In this document: one piece after another, positions 7,511 through 19,665 of the stretch
Layout: the number at the start of each line of letters is the position of its first letter
Numbering within the stretch: position 1 is the first letter of the stretch
Source of the DNA: Bradyrhizobium guangzhouense
GTDB lineage: Bacteria; Pseudomonadota; Alphaproteobacteria; Rhizobiales; Xanthobacteraceae
Direction: 5' to 3'
DNA length: 64,000 nt
Assembly: GCF_004114955.1 (NCBI RefSeq)
Contig: NZ_CP030053.1
Span: 2,666,001 to 2,730,000, forward strand
Translations under genes and position numbers: made by a program
Notes under the pieces: generated by a model
The model's database searches: none
Told to the model about the DNA's origin: nothing
Seen by the model: the letters and a program-made list of their open reading frames with translations, nothing else

Positions 7511-8208
7511 AAGCTGCCATCCTCGTTTTCCCTGGAATTAATCGCGAGCGCGATATGGCGCGCGCGCTGAAGCTCATCTCGGGCCATGAGCCGGCGATGG
7601 TGTGGCATGCCGAGACCTCGCTGCCTGCTGGCACCGACCTCGTGGTCGTGCCCGGCGGTTTCTCGTATGGCGATTATTTGCGCTGTGGCGCGATCGCGGC
7701 GCGGGCGCCTGTAATGGATGCGGTGCGCGGCTATGCGGCCAAGGGCGGCCTCGTGCTCGGCGTCTGCAACGGTTTTCAGATCCTCTGCGAGTCGGGTCTG
7801 CTGCCGGGCGTGCTGATGCGCAATGCGCGGCTGAAATTCATCTGCAAGGACGTGCATCTGCGCGTCGAGCGTTCCGATACCCCGTTCACCCGCGGCTACA
7901 ATGCCGGCCAGGTGATCCGCGTGCCGGTGGCCCATGGCGAGGGCAATTACGAGGCGGATGAAGAGACCATCAAGCGGCTCGAGGGCGAGGGGCGTGTGCT
8001 CTATCGCTATTGCTCGGCCGAGGGTGTGGTCGACGAGGCCAACAACATCAACGGCGCGGCGCATTCCATCGCCGGCATCGTCAACGATGGGGGCAACGTG
8101 CTCGGCATGATGCCGCACCCGGAAAACCACGTCGAAGACATCATGGGCTGCACCGATGGCCGCGGCCTGTTTGCAGGCCTCACCGCGCATCTGGAAAAGG
8201 CCGCCTGA
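7507..8208 (+). CDS. purQ: FGAM synthase glutaminase subunit PurQ
   Basis: Class I glutamine amidotransferase that supplies ammonia to PurL. 233 residues; the nucleophile is Cys87 in [12 protein letters not shown], and the His/Glu of the triad are H203 and E205 in MMPHPENH. N-terminal [16 protein letters not shown] and the [13 protein letters not shown] oxyanion strand are as in the family. It overlaps the preceding coiled-coil gene by 4 bases. Confidence 0.95.
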   Translation: MKAAILVFPGINRERDMARALKLISGHEPAMVWHAETSLPAGTDLVVVPGGFSYGDYLRCGAIAARAPVMDAVRGYAAKGGLVLGVCNGFQILCESGLLPGVLMRNARLKFICKDVHLRVERSDTPFTRGYNAGQVIRVPVAHGEGNYEADEETIKRLEGEGRVLYRYCSAEGVVDEANNINGAAHSIAGIVNDGGNVLGMMPHPENHVEDIMGCTDGRGLFAGLTAHLEKAA

Positions 8209-8257
8209 TTTCTGTCGGTGCTAACCAAGCGCCCGCTCGCCGCGAGGAGCCGCCGAG

Positions 8258-8737
8258 CTATGCGTTCGGCTGAGAGAGCGGCTTTCGCTTCACCCGCTTG
8301 ATCGTCCCGGAGAAGGTGAACAGCGGGCGGCCGGCAGATGCCAGCTTGCCCCGCAGGAAGATCAGCGAGCCGCCGGCGCGGGAGACGTCGCCGGTGCATT
8401 CGACCAGCTCGCCCTCGCGGGCCGCATCGAGGAAATCGCAGGCGAAATTGGTGGTCACGGCCGGGCTGTCCAGCTCGTGGGTGGCGATTGCGAACAGGCA
8501 ATAATCGGCGAAGGCCATGAAGCAGCCGCCATGGACGTTCCCGGAGCCGTTGAGGTGCTTCTTCTCGACCCGGAAGGCGCAGCGGACGCTGCCGTCGTCC
8601 TCGACCTTGTGCCAGAACGGGCCGATATGGCTCTCAAAACTGTCGCGAATCCAGGTCCGCCAACCGCTGAATTCGCCCTCGGTGGCGACATGCAGGTCGG
8701 GCCGGCGGGGAGCGGGGACTTTGGTCAATTCGTGCAA
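8258..8737 (-). CDS. PaaI-family hotdog thioesterase
   Basis: A 159-residue protein with a single hotdog fold, likely an acyl-CoA thioesterase of unknown substrate. The catalytic-loop motif [16 protein letters not shown] (H-G-G with following helix) and [21 protein letters not shown] are the typical PaaI/YbgC-like landmarks. It lies on the opposite strand between purQ and purL and interrupts what would otherwise be a continuous pur cluster; its 3' end faces the purQ end. Confidence 0.8.
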   Translation of the reverse strand: MHELTKVPAPRRPDLHVATEGEFSGWRTWIRDSFESHIGPFWHKVEDDGSVRCAFRVEKKHLNGSGNVHGGCFMAFADYCLFAIATHELDSPAVTTNFACDFLDAAREGELVECTGDVSRAGGSLIFLRGKLASAGRPLFTFSGTIKRVKRKPLSQPNA

Positions 8738-8923
8738 GGAAATAGGGCCTTCAATTACGGGTCTTCAGCCCTTAAATCCGATCCGTCAGCGCCTTGCAAT
8801 TCCCGATCGCCGCCGACCCACCTTGCAAAACGTGGGACAGCGGGAAAATGCGCCATAAAGGGCTTTTCGAAGCCGTCCGATCTTCCTAAGAACGGCAAAA
8901 CGCCGCCGAAAGCCCCTGAAGCC

Positions 8924-11134
<2,211 letters not shown>

Positions 11135-11183
11135 GGCGACCGCCGCATTCTCCGGCGCAATCACGAGCAGGAGAGGGCGTGCC

Positions 11184-12398
11184 CTACAAGACCCGCGTCG
11201 CGCCGGGAATCGTCCGCAAGGCGGCTGTCACGGCCCAGCTGAAAATCACCGTCATCACGAACACCGTCAAAGCCTTCACGACGGCAGGCAGATTGTAGTC
11301 GAACAGCCAGTATTGCAGCCACAGCGTGATCGGGTAGTGCACCAGGAACATGCCGAAGGCGGCGGATTGCATCGGATCGAGCAGCATCGCTGAGCCCGAC
11401 TGCCTGAATCGCTGGAAGAAGGCCAGGATCAGAAACATGATGGCCACGCTGAAGACGGTGACGTTGAGCGCGTAGATTCCTTCATACCAGTTCGGCTGTG
11501 GCGACGGATTGCCGAGTATCTGTCGCTTGATGAAGATCAGCACCCACAGCAGGCAATACGGAACGATCGCCAGGACCAGCCACTCCCAGCTCACCTTGGC
11601 CATCCTGCCCTCAGCCGAGAGCAGTCCGCGATCCATATTGGCAACGCCGATGCCGGCGCCGAAGAAGAAGTAGGTCGCATAGAGCATCACGCGCCCATGC
11701 TGGACCGAAAACGGCCCGAACTCGAACCAGCTGCTGGGTCCGAAATACATCAGCCCGGGGACATAGAACGCGGCGCTGACGGCCAGCATGACCGCGAAGA
11801 ATTCCGCGGGTCGGCGCCGTCCGCGCACCGAGAGGCGGTTGATAGGGTCGAGCAGGTTGGGCCAAATCCGGTACAGGAGGCACGCGATCAGGTCGAAGGC
11901 GAACAAGACCCAGAGGAACCAGATCGGCCCCGATGGCCACGGGCCTTGCGTGATCGTGGTCCACCAGAACTGCGAAAAGCCGATCTCGGGATTATTCCGC
12001 AGCGAGATGGCGTAGTAGGCGATCGGAATGACCGAGAATGCGCAAACCACGAAAGGGATGCCGAGCCGGCGGACCCGGTCTTCCAGATAGCTCGCCGGTC
12101 CCTTGCGGGCGATTCCCGACCACGCGAACAGCCCCGACAGGAAGAAGAACATCGCCATGAAGAAACTGTCGGTGGCGAGCACGATCATGTCGAAGCCGAA
12201 GAAGAACTTCGGGTCGGTATGACCGAAATAGGTGTAGGGGATGACGGCATGATGCAGCAGCACCACCAGCGTCAGGAAGGTGCGGGCGCGGTCGAGCGAT
12301 AAATTGCGCGTCTTGGCCTTCGGCTCGGCATGCGTCTCTGCGCTCATCGTCGCAGACGTTGACATCGTTGTCATGGTCGCCCCAATCGCGTTTCCCAT
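11184..12398 (-). CDS. Acyltransferase-3 family integral membrane protein
   Basis: A roughly 400-residue polytopic membrane protein of the OafA/OpgC-like acyltransferase-3 family, which transfers acyl groups to exported sugars or glycans. After a short N-terminal tail the sequence starts with LSLDRARTFLTLVVLLHHAV, where the R-x(10)-H pair expected for the active site is visible; about ten hydrophobic segments follow, including FFLSGLFAW and FGMFLVHYPITLWLQYW. The substrate is unknown. Several ATGs near the N-terminus (12398, 12374, 12365, 12347) could be the start. Gene stands alone, converging on purL. Confidence 0.8.
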   Translation of the reverse strand: MGNAIGATMTTMSTSATMSAETHAEPKAKTRNLSLDRARTFLTLVVLLHHAVIPYTYFGHTDPKFFFGFDMIVLATDSFFMAMFFFLSGLFAWSGIARKGPASYLEDRVRRLGIPFVVCAFSVIPIAYYAISLRNNPEIGFSQFWWTTITQGPWPSGPIWFLWVLFAFDLIACLLYRIWPNLLDPINRLSVRGRRRPAEFFAVMLAVSAAFYVPGLMYFGPSSWFEFGPFSVQHGRVMLYATYFFFGAGIGVANMDRGLLSAEGRMAKVSWEWLVLAIVPYCLLWVLIFIKRQILGNPSPQPNWYEGIYALNVTVFSVAIMFLILAFFQRFRQSGSAMLLDPMQSAAFGMFLVHYPITLWLQYWLFDYNLPAVVKALTVFVMTVIFSWAVTAALRTIPGATRVL

Positions 12399-12558
12399 CC
12401 CGGCTGGACCCTGCCCCCGGGAACCCGATTCAGCAGGCGCAGTTTGCGCCGCGACATTCTTCCATCGTGCCCCAGGAACCAGTTCCGCGCAACGCGGTTA
12501 GCGTTCCCGAAACGGTGAGTGGCCGCCGATTGAGGCGGCCAATGTTGCGGAGCTGGCG

Positions 12559-12732
12559 ATGACGATCCTGAAATGGGCATTGATATTCCTGCTGATCTCG
12601 ATCGTGGCCGGTGTGCTCGGCTTCACCGGCATTTCGGCCGCGTCCGCCGACATCGCCCGCTTCCTGTTCTACGTCTTCGTCGTGATTTTCCTGGTGTTAC
12701 TTGTCCTCGGGCTCACGGTCTTCAGGGCGTGA
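12559..12732 (+). CDS. DUF1328 small membrane protein
   Basis: A 57-residue protein starting [20 protein letters not shown] and ending in VLGLTVFRA. It has two hydrophobic helices separated by [14 protein letters not shown], which is the DUF1328 (YtjA-like) signature. The function of the family is unknown; members are small inner-membrane proteins. Confidence 0.85.
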   Translation: MTILKWALIFLLISIVAGVLGFTGISAASADIARFLFYVFVVIFLVLLVLGLTVFRA

Positions 12733-12741
12733 CCGCAGGAC

Positions 12742-12825
12742 TCATTCCCGGGCGCGCGAAGCGCGAACCATGGCGCGCAGTTGCGCACCTGTGCTCGGGT
12801 CGTTCGCGCCATCCCTGAATGACGG
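12742..12825. repeat. Interspersed repeat, family C (single copy)
   Basis: Begins CATTCCCGGGCGCGCGAAG, contains the palindrome GGCGCGCAGTTGCGCACC and ends with CCTGAATGACGG. The layout (CATTCC ... GAATGACGG ends plus inner GC palindrome) is that of short repeats common in this group. It lies between the DUF1328 and DUF427 genes. Confidence 0.5.
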
Positions 12826-12834
12826 TATCAGCGC

Positions 12835-13194
12835 TCAGCCGACTTCCTCGATCTTCACCTTGTCCGGATAGAAAGCGAGATGGCCTGAAATCTCCGTCAT
12901 TGCGGGGAAGGGCGTCTCATAGGTCCAGATGGCGTTGTCGAGCGTCTTGCCGTCGGCCTTGATGCTGTAATAGCTGGCGTCGCCCTTGTAGGGGCAGTGG
13001 GTGGTGCGCTCGGTGCGCTCCAGCAGCGCCATGTTGGCATCTTCTCGCGGCAGATATTGCACCGCCGGATATCTGGCCTCCTTCAGCGTCAGCGCCTTGG
13101 AGCTCTCGGCAATCACGATGTCGCCCGCCGTCACGCGGACGCGGCGGGGGTTTTGGGTGATGGTGATGGGGTGGTCGGGGCCTGGAAGCTTCAT
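12835..13194 (-). CDS. DUF427 domain protein
   Basis: A 119-residue cytosolic protein starting MKLPGPDHPITITQNPRRVR. The block YLPREDANMALLERTERTTH followed by CPYKGDASYYS is diagnostic of DUF427, a small beta-barrel-like domain of unknown function. Upstream in-frame codons to 13233 do not match the family. Divergent from bolA. Confidence 0.88.
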   Translation of the reverse strand: MKLPGPDHPITITQNPRRVRVTAGDIVIAESSKALTLKEARYPAVQYLPREDANMALLERTERTTHCPYKGDASYYSIKADGKTLDNAIWTYETPFPAMTEISGHLAFYPDKVKIEEVG

Positions 13195-13404
13195 GATTTC
13201 GCGCCTTTTCGATCGATCCGCCGCTCGCGGCACTTTGTCGTGCCTTTATCCTGATGGGATCAGGGATATAGTGTCTGAAGGCGTGACGTAGAAGGCCGTT
13301 CACGCTAAGTTTGCCCCTGCCGGCAAGCGTGGCTTTACGAACCCGGGCTCCGGCAAACGATTCGACGCTGAGCCTGTCAGCCGACCACAAGGAGTAAGAG
13401 CCGA

Positions 13405-13641
13405 ATGCCCATGGACGCCCACGATATCGAGGCGATGATCAAGGCAGCGATCCCCGATGCCGAGGTGACCATCCGTGACCTCGCCGGCGATGGCGACCAC
13501 TATGCCGCGACCGTGATCTCGGAATCCTTCCGCGGCAAGTCCCGCGTCCAGCAGCATCAGATCGTCTATCGGTCCCTGCAGGGCCAGATGGGCGGCGTGC
13601 TGCATGCGCTGGCGCTGCAAACCGGCGTACCAAGTGCTTGA
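13405..13641 (+). CDS. BolA family protein
   Basis: A 78-residue BolA/IbaG-type protein starting MPMDAHDIEAMIKAAIPDAE with AAGGAG a few bases upstream. The fold marks are GDGDHYAATVIS and the helix-loop with RVQQHQIVYRSL (conserved His for cluster ligation to a CGFS glutaredoxin). BolA proteins form [2Fe-2S] complexes with monothiol glutaredoxins in iron regulation and cluster delivery; the partner grxD lies 3.8 kb downstream on the same strand with other genes in between. Confidence 0.88.
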   Translation: MPMDAHDIEAMIKAAIPDAEVTIRDLAGDGDHYAATVISESFRGKSRVQQHQIVYRSLQGQMGGVLHALALQTGVPSA

Positions 13642-13680
13642 CTAGATTGCAGCTGACCTGATCTCACGACGGGGACCCTG

Positions 13681-14875
13681 ATGGCTGCGGACAATCCGCG
13701 CGGTGCGATGTTTCGCGTCATCGTGCCGAACCAGCCCAGCCGCGTCACCAATGCCGAGCTGTTCTTCGACCTCGTCTTCGTCTTCGCGGTCACGCAAGTT
13801 TCGCACACGCTGCTGAACCACTTCACGCCGTCGGGCGCGCTCGAGGTCACGCTGCTGTTCCTGGCCGTGTGGTGGGTGTGGGTCTACACGGCCTGGGTCA
13901 CCAACTGGCTCAACCCCGACCTGACGCCGGTCCGCATCCTGATCTTCCTGATGATGCTGGGCGGCCTCGTGCTGTCGACCACGATCCCGACGGCCTTCGA
14001 TGGCCGCGGCCTGTGGTTCGCGATCGCCTACGCGGCCATGCAGGTCGGGCGGACCGCCTTCTGGCTGTTCGCGACCCCGCGCCATCGCACTGCTGTCCGG
14101 CACAATGCGATCCGCATCCTGGTCTGGCTCTGCGGCTCCGCGGTGTTCTGGATTCTCGGTGGCCTCGCCCATGGCGAGGCGAGGCTGTGGTTCTGGAGCG
14201 CGGCGCTCGGAATCGAATACGTCTCGCCGGCGGTCCGCTTCTGGGTCCCGAAACTCGGCTTCTCCTCGGTCGAGGCCTGGGCCGTCGAGGGCGGCCACAT
14301 GGCCGAGCGCTGCGCCGGCTTCATCATCATCGCACTCGGCGAAGCCGTCGTCGTCAACGGCGCGACCTTCGCCGAGCTGACTTGGAGCGCGGACAACATT
14401 CTGGCTTTCGTCGCGTGCCTAGTCGGGAGCATCGCGATGTGGTGGGTCTATTTCCACAAGGGCGCCGAAGCCGGCTCCGAGGTGATCTCGAAAGCGGCCG
14501 AATCCGGCCGGGTGGCGCGGCTCGCCTATACCTATCTGCATATGCCGATCGTCGCCGGCATCATCCTGACCGCGGTCTCGGACGAACTGGTGCTGAAGCA
14601 CCCGACCGGGCATTCCGATCTCCGCACCATCGTCAGCACGATCGGCGGGTCCCCTGGTGTTTCTGGTCGGCACCATCCTGTTCAAGCACTCGATCCGCGG
14701 CTTCCTCCAGCTCTCCCACGGCATCGGCATCATCCTGTTGCTGGCGCTGTGGTGGTTCGCCGCCGATCTCTCGCCGCTCTGGCTGACGGTCGCGACGAGC
14801 GTGATCATGATCGTCGTCGCGGTGTGGGAGTCGGTGTCGCTCGGATCGAAGCCGGAAGAGGCCAGGGAGCGCTGA
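13681..14875 (+). pseudogene. Low-temperature-requirement A (LtrA) family membrane protein, frameshifted
   Basis: A polytopic membrane protein of the LtrA family (RVTNAELFFDLVFVFAVTQVS, then AERCAGFIIIALGEAVVV are hallmark blocks). The reading frame is intact to about 14650 and then goes wrong: at the GGCGGGTCCCCTGG stretch one extra base moves the family-like C-terminus (FLVGTILFKHSIRGFLQLSH, ending SKPEEARER at 14875) into the next frame. Removing one base at 14648-14653 would restore IGGPLVFLVG. As written, the original frame runs on to 15009 with unrelated sequence overlapping egtD. Either a recent mutation or an assembly error. Function of the family is not established. Confidence 0.85.
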
Positions 14876-14888
14876 GGCGCCGGAGCTT

Positions 14889-15860
14889 CTACTCCGCCGC
14901 CTCCAGCGCATGCACCGAGAACATCTTCGCGGAGTCCGTCCAGCTTTCGCGCACCCGCCAGCCGGCGCCTTGCGCCAGCGCAGCGAAGCGATCGAGGCTG
15001 TATTTGTAGCTGTTTTCGGTGTGAATGCTCTCGCCCGGCCGGAACGAGAAGCTGGTGCCGAGCAGGCGCACCGTCTGGTTCTTCCGGCTGATCAGATGCA
15101 TCTCGATCCGGTGCCGGTCGTGATTGTAGATCGCGCCATGGGTGAAGGCCGACAGGTCGAAATTGCCGCCGAGCTCGCGGTTGATCCGCACCAGCACATT
15201 GAGATTGAACCGTGCGGTGACGCCTGCGGCATCGTTATAGGCGGCGTGGAGCAGGCGCTCCTCTTTCTCGAGGTCGGCGCCGATGATCATCTGCGCGCCC
15301 TTGCCCAGGATCTGGCGGGCACTCCTCAGGAAGGCCTGCGCTTCATGCGGCTCGAAATTGCCGATGGTCGAGCCCGGGAAGAAGCCGACCTTCGGCATCG
15401 ACGCGACCGCCTTGGGCAGCTCGAACGGCGTGGTGAAGTCGGCGGTCACCGGATAGATGCCGAGCGAGGGGAAGTCGCGCTTGAGCCCGTTGGCCTGCGC
15501 TTGCAGGAAGTCGCCGGAGATATCGACCGGCACATAGGCGGCGAATCTGGACTGGTTCAGCAGCAGGCGGACCTTTGTGGTCGCGCCGGCGCCGAATTCG
15601 ACCAGCGCCGCATTCTCGGGAATGATCTTTGCGATCTCGCTGCCGCGCTCCTTCAGGATCGCAAGCTCGGTGCGCGTCGGATAATATTCCGGCAATCGCG
15701 TGATCGCCTCGAACAGCTCCGATCCGGTCGCGTCGTAAAAATACTTCGGCGACAGCTTTTTCGGCTGCTGCGAGAGGTCCTCGATGGCCTCACGGGCGAA
15801 AGCGGTGGTCTGTTCGTCGGGGAGATGGGCTTCGGCCAAAGCGCTGGCGTGCACATTCAT
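14889..15860 (-). CDS. egtD: L-histidine N-alpha-trimethyltransferase EgtD
   Basis: Makes hercynine from histidine with three S-adenosylmethionine, the first step of ergothioneine synthesis. 323 residues; SPKYFYDATGSELFEAITRL and PEYYPTRTE at the start, the SAM-binding LVEFGAGATTKVRLLL, and FFPGSTIGNFEP are the characteristic EgtD/DUF2260 motifs. Lies 51 bases downstream of egtB in the same direction, forming an egtB-egtD operon. Confidence 0.92.
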   Translation of the reverse strand: MNVHASALAEAHLPDEQTTAFAREAIEDLSQQPKKLSPKYFYDATGSELFEAITRLPEYYPTRTELAILKERGSEIAKIIPENAALVEFGAGATTKVRLLLNQSRFAAYVPVDISGDFLQAQANGLKRDFPSLGIYPVTADFTTPFELPKAVASMPKVGFFPGSTIGNFEPHEAQAFLRSARQILGKGAQMIIGADLEKEERLLHAAYNDAAGVTARFNLNVLVRINRELGGNFDLSAFTHGAIYNHDRHRIEMHLISRKNQTVRLLGTSFSFRPGESIHTENSYKYSLDRFAALAQGAGWRVRESWTDSAKMFSVHALEAAE

Positions 15861-15911
15861 GATACTCTCCTGAACGCGCTGTCCGGCGCGTATTCGTCGT
15901 CGGATGAGAAA

Positions 15912-17159
15912 CTAGAAATAGTCCGCGAGCCGCAACCCCGTGAATTGCCAGCGGTGGTGCGGATAGAAGAAGTTGCGATATGTGACGCGGCTATGACCGT
16001 CGGGGGTCGCCAGCGAGGAGCCGCGCAGCACCAGCTGGTTGACCATGAACTTGCCGTTGTACTCGCCGAGCGCGCCTTCGACGGCGCGGTAGCCGGGGTA
16101 GGGCGAATATGACGAACGCGTCCATTGCCAGACGATGCCGAAGGCATCGTTGAGCTGCCTGGTGCGGGCCGCGACCTCCCATTCCATCTCGGTCGGCAGA
16201 TGCTTGCCGGCCCAGCGCGCAAACGCATCGGCCTCGTAATAGCTGATGTGGCAGACCGGCGCGTCGGGATCGACCGGCTTGACGCCGGCAAGCGTCATCA
16301 CATGCCACTGCCCGTCCATCTCGCGCCAATGGCCCGGCGCCTGCCAGTCTTCCTTGCTGGCCGCGGCGAAGCCGTCCATCAGCCACAGCGTCGCACGCTG
16401 ATAGCCGCCGTCGCGCATGAAGGCGAGCCATTCGCCGTTGGTGACGAGATTGCGCGCAATCCTGACCGGGCCGACCAGGGCGCGATGCGCCGGCTTCTCG
16501 TTGTCGAAATGAAAGCTGTCGTCGACATGACCGACGGTGTGGATGCCTTCGTTCAGCGTCAGCCAGTCCTCGGCGGCGCGCGTCGCAGCCGGAAAACGCC
16601 AATCCCTGTCATAAGCGGGATAGACCGGGTTCTGCGCGAAGGCGTGCAGGATATCGGTGAACATCAGTTCCTGATGCTGCTGCTCGTGGTTCAGCCCGAC
16701 CTCGACCAGAGGCGCGATCTCGCGGAGCTTGTCCTCGCCGGCCTCGCGGAAGAATTTGACGACGGCCGCATCGACATGGCTGCGATAGGCGCCGACCTCG
16801 GTGGCGCTGGGCCGCGTGATGTCGCCGCGATGATTGCGGGCGTGGCGGGGGCCGGCGCTGACGTAATAGGAATTGAACAGGAAGGCGAAGTCGGGGTGGA
16901 ACGGTCGGTAGCCCGGCGCATGCTCGCCGAGCAGAAACTGCTCCCAGAACCAGGTGGTATGGGCCCGGTGCCATTTCGCCGGACTTGCGTCCGGCATGGA
17001 CTGGATCTGCTGGTCCTCCGGCGACAGCGGGGCGGCCCGCCGCTCAGTCTCGGTACGGACGGCCAGAAACCCGCTCTCCAGCGCCTGCGCGAGGCCGCCA
17101 GGGGCGGCCGATGGTGACGAAAGCGGCGGATCGGCCGTAGCGGAGGCTTGTTTCGTCAC
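15912..17159 (-). CDS. egtB: Sulfoxide synthase EgtB
   Basis: Non-haem iron enzyme that joins hercynine and a thiol (cysteine or gamma-glutamylcysteine) using O2. About 415 residues: N-terminal DinB-like domain with iron-ligand motifs KWHRAHTTWFWE and NHEQQHQELM, then a C-terminal FGE-sulfatase domain (GEWLAFMRDGGY, PVCHISYYEADAFARWAG, LPTEMEWEVAART). The GTG at 17159 is chosen as start because GGAG lies six bases before it; an ATG 19 codons upstream lacks this. EgtC/EgtE partners are not in the window, suggesting a short pathway or genes elsewhere. Confidence 0.92.
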   Translation of the reverse strand: MTKQASATADPPLSSPSAAPGGLAQALESGFLAVRTETERRAAPLSPEDQQIQSMPDASPAKWHRAHTTWFWEQFLLGEHAPGYRPFHPDFAFLFNSYYVSAGPRHARNHRGDITRPSATEVGAYRSHVDAAVVKFFREAGEDKLREIAPLVEVGLNHEQQHQELMFTDILHAFAQNPVYPAYDRDWRFPAATRAAEDWLTLNEGIHTVGHVDDSFHFDNEKPAHRALVGPVRIARNLVTNGEWLAFMRDGGYQRATLWLMDGFAAASKEDWQAPGHWREMDGQWHVMTLAGVKPVDPDAPVCHISYYEADAFARWAGKHLPTEMEWEVAARTRQLNDAFGIVWQWTRSSYSPYPGYRAVEGALGEYNGKFMVNQLVLRGSSLATPDGHSRVTYRNFFYPHHRWQFTGLRLADYF

Positions 17160-17450
17160 GTTTTTCTCCAGACAGGACAAGAGAACGTTGTTGGCGAGAC
17201 CGGGTTCCAAAACCAAGGTTCGTCCTAGATAGGCGCTCCGTTACGGTATGAAAGTCCTCCCCGGTGATGATATTCGTGTCATCATGCAATGGCGTCGGGG
17301 CCGCCCCGGCCTGATGTCCAGGGATCGCTCTTTGCCATTTTACTTTGGATGCACAACGGTTTGGGCTACATATATAGGCAGGTATCGGGTTAGATCGGCT
17401 GAGCCGGCCCGGATTGACAGGTGAGGGCTCTGCCCCAGAAGGACACGGAT

Positions 17451-17777
17451 ATGAGCATCGCGGAATTCATCGACAACGAAGTGAAGTCGAACGACGTGGT
17501 TCTATTCATGAAGGGGACGCCGCAGTTTCCGCAGTGCGGTTTCTCCGGCCAGGTCGTGCAGATCCTCGACCACGTCGGTGTCGGCTACAAGGGCCTCAAC
17601 GTGCTCGAATCCGCCGAGCTCCGTAACGGCATCAAGGAATACTCGAACTGGCCGACGATCCCGCAGCTCTATGTGAAGGGCGAGTTCATCGGCGGCTGCG
17701 ATATCGTGCGCGAGATGTTCCAGGCCGGCGAATTGCAGCAGCTCTTCTCCGAGAAGGGCGTCGTCGTCGCGGCCTGA
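17451..17777 (+). CDS. grxD: Monothiol glutaredoxin, Grx4 family
   Basis: A 108-residue glutaredoxin with the CGFS active site (Cys29 in [10 protein letters not shown]) and glutathione-binding [19 protein letters not shown]. It binds a [2Fe-2S] cluster with glutathione, often with BolA, and helps in iron-sulfur delivery. Start MSIAEFID is preceded by AAGGA. The macrodomain gene follows after three bases, so the two are co-transcribed. Confidence 0.93.
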   Translation: MSIAEFIDNEVKSNDVVLFMKGTPQFPQCGFSGQVVQILDHVGVGYKGLNVLESAELRNGIKEYSNWPTIPQLYVKGEFIGGCDIVREMFQAGELQQLFSEKGVVVAA

Positions 17778-17780
17778 TCC

Positions 17781-18332
17781 GTGACCGCGCTGACGCGTCG
17801 CATCGGCGAGGTTCAGCTCGACGTCGTCGTCGCCGACATCACGAGCCTCGGCGTTGACGCCATCGTCAACGCCGCCAATTCGTCTCTTCTTGGCGGAGGC
17901 GGCGTCGATGGCGCGATCCATCGCGCGGCCGGCCCCGACCTGGTCGCCGAGTGCCGCATGCTCCACGGCTGCAAGACGGGCGACGCGAAGATCACCAAAG
18001 GCTACCGCCTCAAGGCCGCCCACGTGATTCACACGGTTGGACCGGTCTGGAACGGTGGTACGCTGGGTGAGGACGATCTGCTCGCGGCCTGCTATCGCCG
18101 CTCGATAGAGCTTTGCGGGAAGCACAAGCTGTCCTCGGTCGCATTTCCCGCGATTTCGACTGGGATTTTCCGCTTTCCCGGGGACCGGGCCGCGAAGATT
18201 GCGATCGATACGACCGTTCAGGCCCTGCCGGCCGCGCCGTCGGTCGGCCACGTCATATTCTGCTGTTTTTCGGAGGCCAGCGCCGTCCTCCACACGGACG
18301 TCTTGGCACGGCACGGCAGCCCTTGTGCCTGA
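17781..18332 (+). CDS. Macrodomain protein, O-acetyl-ADP-ribose deacetylase type
   Basis: A 183-residue single macrodomain (YmdB-like) that should bind ADP-ribose and remove O-acetyl or ADP-ribosyl groups. Conserved blocks: [21 protein letters not shown] (the N-A-A-N ... G-G-G-V-D-G loop with catalytic Asn and Asp), [12 protein letters not shown] and [15 protein letters not shown] start immediately after grxD. Some related proteins regulate RNase III, but that cannot be read from the sequence. Confidence 0.9.
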   Translation: MTALTRRIGEVQLDVVVADITSLGVDAIVNAANSSLLGGGGVDGAIHRAAGPDLVAECRMLHGCKTGDAKITKGYRLKAAHVIHTVGPVWNGGTLGEDDLLAACYRRSIELCGKHKLSSVAFPAISTGIFRFPGDRAAKIAIDTTVQALPAAPSVGHVIFCCFSEASAVLHTDVLARHGSPCA

Positions 18333-18377
18333 CGACGCGCCCAGTACACTTCGCCAGCCATGTTCCGGGGAGGGGAT

Positions 18378-19664
18378 ATGATTTCACGTTTTGCACTGAC
18401 TGCGCTGGTCTGCGGCGCGCTTGTTTCGTTGGGCACGATGTCGCTTGTGCGCGCGGAGGGCACCTACGAGATTCCGGCTGGCGCGCATTTCAATCAGGAC
18501 AAGCTCGCCAAGGTGAGTGAGTTCTTCAAGAACGAGGTCGCGACCGGCAAGATCGCGGGCGCAACCGTGCTGATCAACCAGCACGGCAAGCCTGTCTATC
18601 ACGAGGCCTTCGGCGTGCAGGACGTGGTCAGCAAGGCGCCGATCACCGACAAGACCATCTTCCGCCTGTCGTCGCTGACCAAGGTGATCACCTCCGTTGT
18701 GGCGATGCAATTGATCCAGGACGGAAAGATCAAGCTCGACGATCCGGTCTCGAAATACATTCCCTCGTTTGCAAATGTGAAGGTCGGTGAGGAGAAGAAG
18801 GCCGCGGACGGCGCCAAGACGCTCGAGCTGGTACCACTAGCCCGGCCGATGACGGTAAAAGATCTGATGACTCAGACCTCGGGCATTACCTACGGCTTCT
18901 ATGGCGACAGCCTCGTTCGCCAGGCCTATCGCGCCGCCAACATCTATGCCGGCGATTTCGACCTCGCCGAGTTCGCCGAACGCATCGCAAAGCTGCCGCT
19001 GCACAATCAGCCGGGTGCGCTGTGGCAGTACGGCCATTCCACCGACATTCTGGCGCGGATCATGGAGATCGTGTCTGGAAAGTCATTGTTCGAACTCGAG
19101 AAGGAAAAGCTGCTTGGTCCGCTTGGTATGACCGATACAGGCTTCTTCGTCACCGAACCGGAGAGGCTGAAACGGCTCGCCCAGCCGCTGCCGAACGACA
19201 GCAATTTCCGGGTTGGCCGCGAGTACAGGACTGAGGTTCGCCAGAAATGGGAATCCGCCAGCGGCGGCATGGTGTCGACCATGGCGGACTTTTCGCGATT
19301 TGCGCAGATGCTGGTCAACGGCGGCAGTCTCGACGGCAAGACCATTCTCAAGCCCGAGACGTTCAAGCTGATGACGACCGACCAGATCGGCCCGGACTCC
19401 GGCGTCGATCGCGACTATTTCTACTTCCCCGGCGACGGATTCGGTTTCGGCCTTGGGTTTGCCGTGCGCACCGATCCCGGCAATGCCAAGCCGCCGCCGC
19501 CCGGCGACCTCGGGGAATTGAAGTGGGACGGCGCCAGCGGTTGCTATTTGGTGATCGATCGCAAGCAGGACATGTTCTTCGTGCTGCTGGAGCAGACCCC
19601 GACCGAGCGGCAGCGCGTCCAACGGACATTGAAGCAACTGGTCTATGAAGCCATGGAGAACTGA
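18378..19664 (+). CDS. Serine hydrolase, class C beta-lactamase-like, exported
   Basis: A 428-residue protein with a signal peptide (MISRFALTALVCGALVSLG ending near VRA-EG) and the penicillin-binding/beta-lactamase fold. The nucleophile motif S-x-x-K is in RLSSLTKVIT and the Y-x-S/N motif in WQYGHSTDIL. GGGGAGGGG lies just before the ATG. Function is likely an esterase or peptidase in the periplasm rather than antibiotic resistance. Only one base separates it from the next gene, a close paralogue with the same layout. Confidence 0.85.
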   Translation: MISRFALTALVCGALVSLGTMSLVRAEGTYEIPAGAHFNQDKLAKVSEFFKNEVATGKIAGATVLINQHGKPVYHEAFGVQDVVSKAPITDKTIFRLSSLTKVITSVVAMQLIQDGKIKLDDPVSKYIPSFANVKVGEEKKAADGAKTLELVPLARPMTVKDLMTQTSGITYGFYGDSLVRQAYRAANIYAGDFDLAEFAERIAKLPLHNQPGALWQYGHSTDILARIMEIVSGKSLFELEKEKLLGPLGMTDTGFFVTEPERLKRLAQPLPNDSNFRVGREYRTEVRQKWESASGGMVSTMADFSRFAQMLVNGGSLDGKTILKPETFKLMTTDQIGPDSGVDRDYFYFPGDGFGFGLGFAVRTDPGNAKPPPPGDLGELKWDGASGCYLVIDRKQDMFFVLLEQTPTERQRVQRTLKQLVYEAMEN

Positions 19665-19665
19665 C

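Noticed and set aside
8477..8923. Upstream extension of purL
   Set aside because: Lies mostly antisense to the thioesterase gene; PurL homology starts at 8924.
14910..16112. A 400-codon plus-strand frame opposite egtD/egtB
   Set aside because: Antisense shadow of two conserved genes.
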